Origin: Phytophthora hibernalis
Lineage: Eukaryota; Oomycota; Peronosporomycetes; Peronosporales; Peronosporaceae
Reading direction: 5' to 3'
Length of the DNA: 64,000 bases
Assembly: GCA_012656075.1 (NCBI GenBank)
Contig: JAAKBF010000033.1
Coordinates: 1 to 64,000, forward strand
Shown in pieces: positions 1 to 11,088 of the stretch (the first letter of the stretch is position 1; the number at the start of each line of letters is the position of its first letter). The notes under the pieces are model-generated. The model was not told the origin of the DNA, made no database searches, and saw nothing but the letters and a program-made list of their open reading frames with translations. Position numbers and translations under genes: made by a program.

Positions 1-144
1 ACATCAGCACGATAGGTTCGAGTCCGATTCTACATGAACTTGCCGCTCAATCGGCAGTGGCAGTGGTGAAGAGAAGGAAAGCAGTATGTCCGACACGCAA
101 CAGCGGGGTAGCGAAGCGTATATGTGGTGGTGGCAAAGAGCGGC

Positions 145-148
145 AAAA
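145..148 (-). terminator. Oligo-T likely to end tRNA-Cys transcription (first unit)
   Basis: On the tRNA strand this is a TTTT run starting 42 nt past the gene's 3' end. It is the first run of four T downstream and sits in the loop of a short GC hairpin (GCGG paired with CCGC). RNA polymerase III normally stops at four or more T, so a long 3' trailer is inferred. The same site recurs in nearly every unit; it is six T at 31521-31526 and is lost in the last copy near 63680. Confidence 0.5.
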
Positions 149-189
149 CCCGCCGTCCGAGAGGACACAAGGCGCTCGCAACAACAAGA

Positions 190-261
190 AGCGCGGGACC
201 GGGATTGAACCAGTGACCCTTCGAGCTGCAATCGAACGCTCTACCACTGAGCTACCCGCGC
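190..261 (-). tRNA. tRNA-Cys(GCA), array copy 1 (reference description)
   Basis: The 72-nt gene folds as a full cloverleaf: 7-bp acceptor stem (GCGCGGG with CCCGCGC), 4-bp D stem, 5-bp anticodon stem (TTCGA with TCGAA), 5-nt variable loop and 5-bp T stem with one G-T pair. The anticodon GCA (227-229) reads UGC/UGU. The unpaired base after the acceptor stem is U, as expected for tRNA-Cys. Internal promoter boxes are visible: A box TAGCTCAGTGG (244-254) and B box GGTTCAATCCC (201-211). There is no intron. CCA is not encoded. Unit markers: A and T. Confidence 0.96.
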
Positions 262-265
262 GTCG

Positions 266-275
266 AACCCTAAAC
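266..275 (-). promoter_or_regulatory. Telomere-like box directly 5' of the tRNA (first unit)
   Basis: On the tRNA strand GTTTAGGGTT ends 5 nt before the gene, and a further AGGGTT lies just upstream. It contains one TTTAGGG unit, the plant-type telomere repeat, and resembles the plant telo box (AAACCCTA). It recurs at the same distance in the units I read, including both right-hand copies. A role in transcription is only inferred. Confidence 0.35.
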
Positions 276-429
276 AACCCTCCTCCGTTTTGCGAACGCC
301 TATTCTGCGGACCACACGCACCACCACCCACCATATGCACCTCCACAGCCTTGTCACACCACTCACGCATCCCTTCAGCTATTCCGCACCTTCACAGCTA
401 ATGCACAGACCGAAAGCCATGTGTCCAGC

Positions 430-440
430 TGTTCGAGTCC
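430..440 (+). promoter_or_regulatory. B-box-like motif on the strand opposite the tRNA (first unit)
   Basis: TGTTCGAGTCC differs at one base from the polymerase III B-box consensus GGTTCGANTCC. It forms the loop of a small hairpin (CCA and CTG paired with CAG and TGG). No convincing A box or acceptor stem accompanies it. It recurs in each complete unit. Confidence 0.3.
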
Positions 441-587
441 AGTGGCCGTGAGAACCATGTACACGCGGTGTGCTATCGCATTTGGTCCCAGCGGAGCATC
501 ACTGGGTAACTAGAACAGCTTGCTGAGGTTGTGCAGACCAAGACCTGGTCAAACAAAACCGACCCCGCACACGACATCAGCACGATA

Positions 588-598
588 GGTTCGAGTCC
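588..598 (+). promoter_or_regulatory. B-box consensus on the strand opposite the tRNA (second unit)
   Basis: GGTTCGAGTCC is an exact match to the B-box consensus, flanked by a T-stem with one mismatch (ATAGG against CCGAT). Marker base 1 (587) is that mismatched position. It recurs in every unit. The rest of a tRNA cannot be folded around it, so it may be a relic of a second tRNA gene. Confidence 0.3.
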
Positions 599-760
599 GA
601 TTCTACATGAACTTGCCCGCTCAATCGGCAGTGGTGAGAAGAGAGAGGAAAGCAGTATGTCCGACACGCAACAGCGGGGTAGCGAAGCGTATATGTGGTG
701 GTGGCAAAGAGCGGCAAAACCCGCCGTCCGAGAGGACACAAGGCGCTCGCAACAACAAGA

Positions 761-832
761 AGCGCGGGACCGGGATTGAACCAGTGACCCTTCGAGCTGC
801 AATCGAACGCTCTACCACTGAGCTACCCGCGC
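761..832 (-). tRNA. tRNA-Cys(GCA), array copy 2
   Basis: Anticodon at 798-800. Markers A and C. Two bases are missing in the pyrimidine tract upstream of the gene (near 855). Next gene 568 bp on. Confidence 0.95.
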
Positions 833-1328
833 GTCGAACCCTAAACAACCCTCCTGTTTTGCGAACGCCTATTCTGCGGACCACACGCACCACCACCCAC
901 CATATGCACCTCCACAGCCTTGTCACACCACTCACGCATCCCTTCAGCTATTCCGCACCCTCACAGCTAATGCACAGACCGAAAGCCATGTGTCCAGCTG
1001 TTCGAGTCCAGTGGCCGTGAGAACCATGTACACGCGGTGTGCTATCGCATTTGGTCCCAGCGGAGCATCACTGGGTAACTAGAACAGCTTGCTGAGGTTG
1101 TGCAGACCAAGACCTGGTCAAACAAAACCGACCCGCACACGACATCAGCACGATAGGTTCGAGTCCGATTCTACATGAACTTGCCCGCTCAATCGGCAGT
1201 GGTGAGAAGAGAGAGGAAAGCAGTATGTCCGACACGCAACAGCGGGGTAGCGAAGCGTATATGTGGTGGTGGCAAAGAGCGGCAAAACCCGCCGTCCGAG
1301 AGGACACAAGGCGCTCGCAACAACAAGA

Positions 1329-1400
1329 AGCGCGGGACCGGGATTGAACCAGTGACCCTTCGAGCTGCAATCGAACGCTCTACCACTGAGCTACCCGCGC
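1329..1400 (-). tRNA. tRNA-Cys(GCA), array copy 3
   Basis: Anticodon at 1366-1368. Markers A and T. One C is missing in the CCCC run near 1132. Next gene 569 bp on. Confidence 0.95.
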
Positions 1401-1897
1401 GTCGAACCCTAAACAACCCTCCTCCGTTTTGCGAACGCCTATTCTGCGGACCACACGCACCACCACCCACCATATGCACCTCCACAGCCTTGTCACACCA
1501 CTCACGCATCCCTTCAGCTATTCCGCACCTTCACAGCTAATGCACAGACCGAAAGCCATGTGTCCAGCTGTTCGAGTCCAGTGGCCGTGAGAACCATGTA
1601 CACGCGGTGTGCTATCGCATTTGGTCCCAGCGGAGCATCACTGGGTAACTAGAACAGCTTGCTGAGGTTGTGCAGACCAAGACTTGGTCAAACAAAACCG
1701 ACCCCGCACACGACATCAGCACGATAGGTTCGAGTCCGATTCTACATGAACTTGCCCGCTCAATCGGCAGTGGTGAGAAGAGAGAAAAGCAGTATGTCCG
1801 ACACGCAACAGCGGGGTAGCGAAGCGTATATGTGGTGGTGGCAAAGAGCGGCAAAACCCGCCGTCCGAGAGGACACAAGGCGCTCGCAACAACAAGA

Positions 1898-1969
1898 AGC
1901 GCGGGACCGGGATTGAACCAGTGACCCTTCGAGCTGCAATCGAACGCTCTACCACTGAGCTACCCGCGC
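1898..1969 (-). tRNA. tRNA-Cys(GCA), array copy 4
   Basis: Anticodon at 1935-1937. Markers A and C. Short GA tract near 1780 and a C-to-T change at 1684. Next gene 571 bp on. Confidence 0.95.
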
Positions 1970-2468
1970 GTCGAACCCTAAACAACCCTCCTCCGTTTTG
2001 CGAACGCCTATTCTGCGGACCACACGCACCACCACCCACCATATGCACCTCCACAGCCTTGTCACACCACTCACGCATCCCTTCAGCTATTCCGCACCCT
2101 CACAGCTAATGCACAGACCGAAAGCCATGTGTCCAGCTGTTCGAGTCCAGTGGCCGTGAGAACCATGTACACGCGGTGTGCTATCGCATTTGGTCCCAGC
2201 GGAGCATCACTGGGTAACTAGAACAGCTTGCTGAGGTTGTGCAGACCAAGACCTGGTCAAACAAAACCGACCCCGCACACGACATCAGCACGATAGGTTC
2301 GAGTCCGATTCTACATGAACTTGCCCGCTCAATCGGCAGTGGTGAGAAGAGAGAGGAAAGCAGTATGTCCGACACGCAACAGCGGGGTAGCGAAGCGTAT
2401 ATGTGGTGGTGGCAAAGAGCGGCAAAACCCGCCGTCCGAGAGGACACAAGGCGCTCGCAACAACAAGA

Positions 2469-2540
2469 AGCGCGGGACCGGGATTGAACCAGTGACCCTT
2501 CGAGCTGCAATCGAACGCTCTACCACTGAGCTACCCGCGC
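2469..2540 (-). tRNA. tRNA-Cys(GCA), array copy 5
   Basis: Anticodon at 2506-2508. Markers A and C. Standard unit. Confidence 0.95.
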
Positions 2541-3039
2541 GTCGAACCCTAAACAACCCTCCTCCGTTTTGCGAACGCCTATTCTGCGGACCACACGCAC
2601 CACCACCCACCATATGCACCTCCACAGCCTTGTCACACCACTCACGCATCCCTTCAGCTATTCCGCACCCTCACAGCTAATGCACAGACCGAAAGCCATG
2701 TGTCCAGCTGTTCGAGTCCAGTGGCCGTGAGAACCATGTACACGCGGTGTGCTATCGCATTTGGTCCCAGCGGAGCATCACTGGGTAACTAGAACAGCTT
2801 GCTGAGGTTGTGCAGACCAAGACCTGGTCAAACAAAACCGACCCCGCACACGACATCAGCACGATAGGTTCGAGTCCGATTCTACATGAACTTGCCCGCT
2901 CAATCGGCAGTGGTGAGAAGAGAGAGGAAAGCAGTATGTCCGACACGCAACAGCGGGGTAGCGAAGCGTATATGTGGTGGTGGCAAAGAGCGGCAAAACC
3001 CGCCGTCCGAGAGGACACAAGGCGCTCGCAACAACAAGA

Positions 3040-3111
3040 AGCGCGGGACCGGGATTGAACCAGTGACCCTTCGAGCTGCAATCGAACGCTCTACCACTGA
3101 GCTACCCGCGC
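3040..3111 (-). tRNA. tRNA-Cys(GCA), array copy 6
   Basis: Anticodon at 3077-3079. Markers A and C. Next gene 570 bp on. Confidence 0.95.
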
Positions 3112-3609
3112 GTCGAACCCTAAACAACCCTCCTCCGTTTTGCGAACGCCTATTCTGCGGACCACACGCACCACCACCCACCATATGCACCTCCACAGCC
3201 TTGTCACACCACTCACGCATCCCTTCAGCTATTCCGCACCCTCACAGCTAATGCACAGACCGAAAGCCATGTGTCCAGCTGTTCGAGTCCAGTGGCCGTG
3301 AGAACCATGTACACGCGGTGTGCTATCGCATTTGGTCCCAGCGGAGCATCACTGGGTAACTAGAACAGCTTGCTGAGGTTGTGCAGACCAAGACCTGGTC
3401 AAACAAAACCGACCCCGCACACGACATCAGCACGATGGGTTCGAGTCCGATTCTACATGAACTTGCCCGCTCAATCGGCAGTGGTGAGAAGAGAGAGAAA
3501 GCAGTATGTCCGACACGCAACAGCGGGGTAGCGAAGCGTATATGTGGTGGTGGCAAAGAGCGGCAAAACCCGCCGTCCGAGAGGACACAAGGCGCTCGCA
3601 ACAACAAGA

Positions 3610-3681
3610 AGCGCGGGACCGGGATTGAACCAGTGACCCTTCGAGCTGCAATCGAACGCTCTACCACTGAGCTACCCGCGC
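3610..3681 (-). tRNA. tRNA-Cys(GCA), array copy 7
   Basis: Anticodon at 3647-3649. Markers G and C: the only G-type unit in the first 29. Altered GA tract and pyrimidine tract; next gene 568 bp on. Confidence 0.95.
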
Positions 3682-4177
3682 GTCGAACCCTAAACAACCC
3701 TCCCGTTTTGCGAACGCCTATTCTGCGGACCACACGCACCACCACCCACCATATGCACCTCCACAGCCTTGTCACACCACTCACGCATCCCTTCAGCTAT
3801 TCCGCACCCTCACAGCTAATGCACAGACCGAAAGCCATGTGTCCAGCTGTTCGAGTCCAGTGGCCGTGAGAACCATGTACACGCGGTGTGCTATCGCATT
3901 TGGTCCCAGCGGAGCATCACTGGGTAACTAGAACAGCTTGCTGAGGTTGTGCAGACCAAGACTGGTCAAACAAAACCGACCCCGCACACGACATCAGCAC
4001 GATAGGTTCGAGTCCGATTCTACATGAACTTGCCCGCTCAATCGGCAGTGGTGAGAAGAGAGAGGAAAGCAGTATGTCCGACACGCAACAGCGGGGTAGC
4101 GAAGCGTATATGTGGTGGTGGCAAAGAGCGGCAAAACCCGCCGTCCGAGAGGACACAAGGCGCTCGCAACAACAAGA

Positions 4178-4249
4178 AGCGCGGGACCGGGATTGAACCA
4201 GTGACCCTTCGAGCTGCAATCGAACGCTCTACCACTGAGCTACCCGCGC
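4178..4249 (-). tRNA. tRNA-Cys(GCA), array copy 8
   Basis: Anticodon at 4215-4217. Markers A and C. One C missing at 3962, shared with copy 12. Confidence 0.95.
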
Positions 4250-4748
4250 GTCGAACCCTAAACAACCCTCCTCCGTTTTGCGAACGCCTATTCTGCGGAC
4301 CACACGCACCACCACCCACCATATGCACCTCCACAGCCTTGTCACACCACTCACGCATCCCTTCAGCTATTCCGCACCCTCACAGCTAATGCACAGACCG
4401 AAAGCCATGTGTCCAGCTGTTCGAGTCCAGTGGCCGTGAGAACCATGTACACGCGGTGTGCTATCGCATTTGGTCCCAGCGGAGCATCACTGGGTAACTA
4501 GAACAGCTTGCTGAGGTTGTGCAGACCAAGACCTGGTCAAACAAAACCGACCCCGCACACGACATCAGCACGATAGGTTCGAGTCCGATTCTACATGAAC
4601 TTGCCCGCTCAATCGGCAGTGGTGAGAAGAGAGAGGAAAGCAGTATGTCCGACACGCAACAGCGGGGTAGCGAAGCGTATATGTGGTGGTGGCAAAGAGC
4701 GGCAAAACCCGCCGTCCGAGAGGACACAAGGCGCTCGCAACAACAAGA

Positions 4749-4820
4749 AGCGCGGGACCGGGATTGAACCAGTGACCCTTCGAGCTGCAATCGAACGCTC
4801 TACCACTGAGCTACCCGCGC
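4749..4820 (-). tRNA. tRNA-Cys(GCA), array copy 9
   Basis: Anticodon at 4786-4788. Markers A and C. Next gene 570 bp on. Confidence 0.95.
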
Positions 4821-5318
4821 GTCGAACCCTAAACAACCCTCCTCCGTTTTGCGAACGCCTATTCTGCGGACCACACGCACCACCACCCACCATATGCACC
4901 TCCACAGCCTTGTCACACCACTCACGCATCCCTTCAGCTATTCCGCACCCTCACAGCTAATGCACAGACCGAAAGCCATGTGTCCAGCTGTTCGAGTCCA
5001 GTGGCCGTGAGAACCATGTACACGCGGTGTGCTATCGCATTTGGTCCCAGCGGAGCATCACTGGGTAACTAGAACAGCTTGCTGAGGTTGTGCAGACCAA
5101 GACCTGGTCAAACAAAACCGACCCCGCACACGACATCAGCACGATAGGTTCGAGTCCGATTCTACATGAACTTGCCCGCTCAATCGGCAGTGGTGAGAAA
5201 GAGAGGAAAGCAGTATGTCCGACACGCAACAGCGGGGTAGCGAAGCGTATATGTGGTGGTGGCAAAGAGCGGCAAAACCCGCCGTCCGAGAGGACACAAG
5301 GCGCTCGCAACAACAAGA

Positions 5319-5390
5319 AGCGCGGGACCGGGATTGAACCAGTGACCCTTCGAGCTGCAATCGAACGCTCTACCACTGAGCTACCCGCGC
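5319..5390 (-). tRNA. tRNA-Cys(GCA), array copy 10
   Basis: Anticodon at 5356-5358. Markers A and T. Altered GA tract near 5200; next gene 572 bp on. Confidence 0.95.
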
Positions 5391-5890
5391 GTCGAACCCT
5401 AAACAACCCTCCTCCGTTTTGCGAACGCCTATTCTGCGGACCACACGCACCACCACCCACCATATGCACCTCCACAGCCTTGTCACACCACTCACGCATC
5501 CCTTCAGCTATTCCGCACCTTCACAGCTAATGCACAGACCGAAAGCCATGTGTCCAGCTGTTCGAGTCCAGTGGCCGTGAGAACCATGTACACGCGGTGT
5601 GCTATCGCATTTGGTCCCAGCGGAGCATCACTGGGTAACTAGAACAGCTTGCTGAGGTTGTGCAGACCAAGACCTGGTCAAACAAAACCGACCCCGCACA
5701 CGACATCAGCACGATAGGTTCGAGTCCGATTCTACATGAACTTGCCCGCTCAATCGGCAGTGGTGAGAAGAGAGAGAGAAAGCAGTATGTCCGACACGCA
5801 ACAGCGGGGTAGCGAAGCGTATATGTGGTGGTGGCAAAGAGCGGCAAAACCCGCCGTCCGAGAGGACACAAGGCGCTCGCAACAACAAGA

Positions 5891-5951
5891 AGCGCGGGAC
5901 CGGGATTGAACCAGTGACCCTTCGAGCTGCAATCGAACGCTCTACCCGCGC
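5891..5951 (-). pseudogene. Broken tRNA-Cys, array copy 11 (11-nt D-arm deletion)
   Basis: This copy is 61 nt instead of 72. Eleven bases covering most of the D loop and one side of the D stem are missing, between 5941 and 5945. The acceptor, anticodon (5928-5930) and T arms are unchanged. The D stem cannot form and the A box is destroyed, so neither transcription nor a normal fold is expected. It is the only body change seen among the 59 genes. The unit also has a lengthened GA tract near 5775. Confidence 0.9.
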
Positions 5952-6449
5952 GTCGAACCCTAAACAACCCTCCTCCGTTTTGCGAACGCCTATTCTGCGG
6001 ACCACACGCACCACCACCCACCATATGCACCTCCACAGCCTTGTCACACCACTCACGCATCCCTTCAGCTATTCCGCACCCTCACAGCTAATGCACAGAC
6101 CGAAAGCCATGTGTCCAGCTGTTCGAGTCCAGTGGCCGTGAGAACCATGTACACGCGGTGTGCTATCGCATTTGGTCCCAGCGGAGCATCACTGGGTAAC
6201 TAGAACAGCTTGCTGAGGTTGTGCAGACCAAGACTGGTCAAACAAAACCGACCCCGCACACGACATCAGCACGATAGGTTCGAGTCCGATTCTACATGAA
6301 CTTGCCCGCTCAATCGGCAGTGGTGAGAAGAGAGAGGAAAGCAGTATGTCCGACACGCAACAGCGGGGTAGCGAAGCGTATATGTGGTGGTGGCAAAGAG
6401 CGGCAAAACCCGCCGTCCGAGAGGACACAAGGCGCTCGCAACAACAAGA

Positions 6450-6521
6450 AGCGCGGGACCGGGATTGAACCAGTGACCCTTCGAGCTGCAATCGAACGCT
6501 CTACCACTGAGCTACCCGCGC
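6450..6521 (-). tRNA. tRNA-Cys(GCA), array copy 12
   Basis: Anticodon at 6487-6489. Markers A and C. Shares the missing C (6234) with copy 8. Confidence 0.95.
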
Positions 6522-7020
6522 GTCGAACCCTAAACAACCCTCCTCCGTTTTGCGAACGCCTATTCTGCGGACCACACGCACCACCACCCACCATATGCAC
6601 CTCCACAGCCTTGTCACACCACTCACGCATCCCTTCAGCTATTCCGCACCCTCACAGCTAATGCACAGACCGAAAGCCATGTGTCCAGCTGTTCGAGTCC
6701 AGTGGCCGTGAGAACCATGTACACGCGGTGTGCTATCGCATTTGGTCCCAGCGGAGCATCACTGGGTAACTAGAACAGCTTGCTGAGGTTGTGCAGACCA
6801 AGACCTGGTCAAACAAAACCGACCCCGCACACGACATCAGCACGATAGGTTCGAGTCCGATTCTACATGAACTTGCCCGCTCAATCGGCAGTGGTGAGAA
6901 GAGAGAGGAAAGCAGTATGTCCGACACGCAACAGCGGGGTAGCGAAGCGTATATGTGGTGGTGGCAAAGAGCGGCAAAACCCGCCGTCCGAGAGGACACA
7001 AGGCGCTCGCAACAACAAGA

Positions 7021-7092
7021 AGCGCGGGACCGGGATTGAACCAGTGACCCTTCGAGCTGCAATCGAACGCTCTACCACTGAGCTACCCGCGC
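7021..7092 (-). tRNA. tRNA-Cys(GCA), array copy 13
   Basis: Anticodon at 7058-7060. Markers A and C. Confidence 0.95.
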
Positions 7093-7591
7093 GTCGAACC
7101 CTAAACAACCCTCCTCCGTTTTGCGAACGCCTATTCTGCGGACCACACGCACCACCACCCACCATATGCACCTCCACAGCCTTGTCACACCACTCACGCA
7201 TCCCTTCAGCTATTCCGCACCCTCACAGCTAATGCACAGACCGAAAGCCATGTGTCCAGCTGTTCGAGTCCAGTGGCCGTGAGAACCATGTACACGCGGT
7301 GTGCTATCGCATTTGGTCCCAGCGGAGCATCACTGGGTAACTAGAACAGCTTGCTGAGGTTGTGCAGACCAAGACCTGGTCAAACAAAACCGACCCCGCA
7401 CACGACATCAGCACGATAGGTTCGAGTCCGATTCTACATGAACTTGCCCGCTCAATCGGCAGTGGTGAGAAGAGAGAGGAAAGCAGTATGTCCGACACGC
7501 AACAGCGGGGTAGCGAAGCGTATATGTGGTGGTGGCAAAGAGCGGCAAAACCCGCCGTCCGAGAGGACACAAGGCGCTCGCAACAACAAGA

Positions 7592-7663
7592 AGCGCGGGA
7601 CCGGGATTGAACCAGTGACCCTTCGAGCTGCAATCGAACGCTCTACCACTGAGCTACCCGCGC
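7592..7663 (-). tRNA. tRNA-Cys(GCA), array copy 14
   Basis: Anticodon at 7629-7631. Markers A and C. Confidence 0.95.
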
Positions 7664-8162
7664 GTCGAACCCTAAACAACCCTCCTCCGTTTTGCGAACG
7701 CCTATTCTGCGGACCACACGCACCACCACCCACCATATGCACCTCCACAGCCTTGTCACACCACTCACGCATCCCTTCAGCTATTCCGCACCCTCACAGC
7801 TAATGCACAGACCGAAAGCCATGTGTCCAGCTGTTCGAGTCCAGTGGCCGTGAGAACCATGTACACGCGGTGTGCTATCGCATTTGGTCCCAGCGGAGCA
7901 TCACTGGGTAACTAGAACAGCTTGCTGAGGTTGTGCAGACCAAGACCTGGTCAAACAAAACCGACCCCGCACACGACATCAGCACGATAGGTTCGAGTCC
8001 GATTCTACATGAACTTGCCCGCTCAATCGGCAGTGGTGAGAAGAGAGAGGAAAGCAGTATGTCCGACACGCAACAGCGGGGTAGCGAAGCGTATATGTGG
8101 TGGTGGCAAAGAGCGGCAAAACCCGCCGTCCGAGAGGACACAAGGCGCTCGCAACAACAAGA

Positions 8163-8234
8163 AGCGCGGGACCGGGATTGAACCAGTGACCCTTCGAGCT
8201 GCAATCGAACGCTCTACCACTGAGCTACCCGCGC
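8163..8234 (-). tRNA. tRNA-Cys(GCA), array copy 15
   Basis: Anticodon at 8200-8202. Markers A and C. Confidence 0.95.
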
Positions 8235-8733
8235 GTCGAACCCTAAACAACCCTCCTCCGTTTTGCGAACGCCTATTCTGCGGACCACACGCACCACCAC
8301 CCACCATATGCACCTCCACAGCCTTGTCACACCACTCACGCATCCCTTCAGCTATTCCGCACCCTCACAGCTAATGCACAGACCGAAAGCCATGTGTCCA
8401 GCTGTTCGAGTCCAGTGGCCGTGAGAACCATGTACACGCGGTGTGCTATCGCATTTGGTCCCAGCGGAGCATCACTGGGTAACTAGAACAGCTTGCTGAG
8501 GTTGTGCAGACCAAGACCTGGTCAAACAAAACCGACCCCGCACACGACATCAGCACGATAGGTTCGAGTCCGATTCTACATGAACTTGCCCGCTCAATCG
8601 GCAGTGGTGAGAAGAGAGAGGAAAGCAGTATGTCCGACACGCAACAGCGGGGTAGCGAAGCGTATATGTGGTGGTGGCAAAGAGCGGCAAAACCCGCCGT
8701 CCGAGAGGACACAAGGCGCTCGCAACAACAAGA

Positions 8734-8805
8734 AGCGCGGGACCGGGATTGAACCAGTGACCCTTCGAGCTGCAATCGAACGCTCTACCACTGAGCTACC
8801 CGCGC
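8734..8805 (-). tRNA. tRNA-Cys(GCA), array copy 16
   Basis: Anticodon at 8771-8773. Markers A and T; the last T before copy 43. Confidence 0.95.
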
Positions 8806-9304
8806 GTCGAACCCTAAACAACCCTCCTCCGTTTTGCGAACGCCTATTCTGCGGACCACACGCACCACCACCCACCATATGCACCTCCACAGCCTTGTCA
8901 CACCACTCACGCATCCCTTCAGCTATTCCGCACCTTCACAGCTAATGCACAGACCGAAAGCCATGTGTCCAGCTGTTCGAGTCCAGTGGCCGTGAGAACC
9001 ATGTACACGCGGTGTGCTATCGCATTTGGTCCCAGCGGAGCATCACTGGGTAACTAGAACAGCTTGCTGAGGTTGTGCAGACCAAGACCTGGTCAAACAA
9101 AACCGACCCCGCACACGACATCAGCACGATAGGTTCGAGTCCGATTCTACATGAACTTGCCCGCTCAATCGGCAGTGGTGAGAAGAGAGAGGAAAGCAGT
9201 ATGTCCGACACGCAACAGCGGGGTAGCGAAGCGTATATGTGGTGGTGGCAAAGAGCGGCAAAACCCGCCGTCCGAGAGGACACAAGGCGCTCGCAACAAC
9301 AAGA

Positions 9305-9376
9305 AGCGCGGGACCGGGATTGAACCAGTGACCCTTCGAGCTGCAATCGAACGCTCTACCACTGAGCTACCCGCGC
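9305..9376 (-). tRNA. tRNA-Cys(GCA), array copy 17
   Basis: Anticodon at 9342-9344. Markers A and C. Confidence 0.95.
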
Positions 9377-9875
9377 GTCGAACCCTAAACAACCCTCCTC
9401 CGTTTTGCGAACGCCTATTCTGCGGACCACACGCACCACCACCCACCATATGCACCTCCACAGCCTTGTCACACCACTCACGCATCCCTTCAGCTATTCC
9501 GCACCCTCACAGCTAATGCACAGACCGAAAGCCATGTGTCCAGCTGTTCGAGTCCAGTGGCCGTGAGAACCATGTACACGCGGTGTGCTATCGCATTTGG
9601 TCCCAGCGGAGCATCACTGGGTAACTAGAACAGCTTGCTGAGGTTGTGCAGACCAAGACCTGGTCAAACAAAACCGACCCCGCACACGACATCAGCACGA
9701 TAGGTTCGAGTCCGATTCTACATGAACTTGCCCGCTCAATCGGCAGTGGTGAGAAGAGAGAGGAAAGCAGTATGTCCGACACGCAACAGCGGGGTAGCGA
9801 AGCGTATATGTGGTGGTGGCAAAGAGCGGCAAAACCCGCCGTCCGAGAGGACACAAGGCGCTCGCAACAACAAGA

Positions 9876-9947
9876 AGCGCGGGACCGGGATTGAACCAGT
9901 GACCCTTCGAGCTGCAATCGAACGCTCTACCACTGAGCTACCCGCGC
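9876..9947 (-). tRNA. tRNA-Cys(GCA), array copy 18
   Basis: Anticodon at 9913-9915. Markers A and C. Confidence 0.95.
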
Positions 9948-10446
9948 GTCGAACCCTAAACAACCCTCCTCCGTTTTGCGAACGCCTATTCTGCGGACCA
10001 CACGCACCACCACCCACCATATGCACCTCCACAGCCTTGTCACACCACTCACGCATCCCTTCAGCTATTCCGCACCCTCACAGCTAATGCACAGACCGAA
10101 AGCCATGTGTCCAGCTGTTCGAGTCCAGTGGCCGTGAGAACCATGTACACGCGGTGTGCTATCGCATTTGGTCCCAGCGGAGCATCACTGGGTAACTAGA
10201 ACAGCTTGCTGAGGTTGTGCAGACCAAGACCTGGTCAAACAAAACCGACCCCGCACACGACATCAGCACGATAGGTTCGAGTCCGATTCTACATGAACTT
10301 GCCCGCTCAATCGGCAGTGGTGAGAAGAGAGAGGAAAGCAGTATGTCCGACACGCAACAGCGGGGTAGCGAAGCGTATATGTGGTGGTGGCAAAGAGCGG
10401 CAAAACCCGCCGTCCGAGAGGACACAAGGCGCTCGCAACAACAAGA

Positions 10447-10518
10447 AGCGCGGGACCGGGATTGAACCAGTGACCCTTCGAGCTGCAATCGAACGCTCTA
10501 CCACTGAGCTACCCGCGC
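10447..10518 (-). tRNA. tRNA-Cys(GCA), array copy 19
   Basis: Anticodon at 10484-10486. Markers A and C. Next gene 570 bp on. Confidence 0.95.
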
Positions 10519-11016
10519 GTCGAACCCTAAACAACCCTCCTCCGTTTTGCGAACGCCTATTCTGCGGACCACACGCACCACCACCCACCATATGCACCTC
10601 CACAGCCTTGTCACACCACTCACGCATCCCTTCAGCTATTCCGCACCCTCACAGCTAATGCACAGACCGAAAGCCATGTGTCCAGCTGTTCGAGTCCAGT
10701 GGCCGTGAGAACCATGTACACGCGGTGTGCTATCGCATTTGGTCCCAGCGGAGCATCACTGGGTAACTAGAACAGCTTGCTGAGGTTGTGCAGACCAAGA
10801 CCTGGTCAAACAAAACCGACCCCGCACACGACATCAGCACGATAGGTTCGAGTCCGATTCTACATGAACTTGCCCGCTCAATCGGCAGTGGTGAGAAGAG
10901 AGAGAAAGCAGTATGTCCGACACGCAACAGCGGGGTAGCGAAGCGTATATGTGGTGGTGGCAAAGAGCGGCAAAACCCGCCGTCCGAGAGGACACAAGGC
11001 GCTCGCAACAACAAGA

Positions 11017-11088
11017 AGCGCGGGACCGGGATTGAACCAGTGACCCTTCGAGCTGCAATCGAACGCTCTACCACTGAGCTACCCGCGC
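11017..11088 (-). tRNA. tRNA-Cys(GCA), array copy 20
   Basis: Anticodon at 11054-11056. Markers A and C. GA tract one base short (near 10900); next gene 568 bp on. Confidence 0.95.

Noticed and set aside
455..608. Possible second tRNA spanning an ATGTACA/TCTACAT acceptor-like pair around the opposite-strand B box
   Set aside because: Six of seven bases pair, but no D or anticodon arm can be placed and the spacing is about 150 nt.
473..935. Long open frames on both strands repeated in every array unit (82-156 codons)
   Set aside because: They read through the tRNA gene and its spacer, shift with every GA-tract indel, and include the familiar spurious peptide RAGSSVVERSIAARRV produced by translating a tRNA. 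They persist only because the DNA is homogenised.
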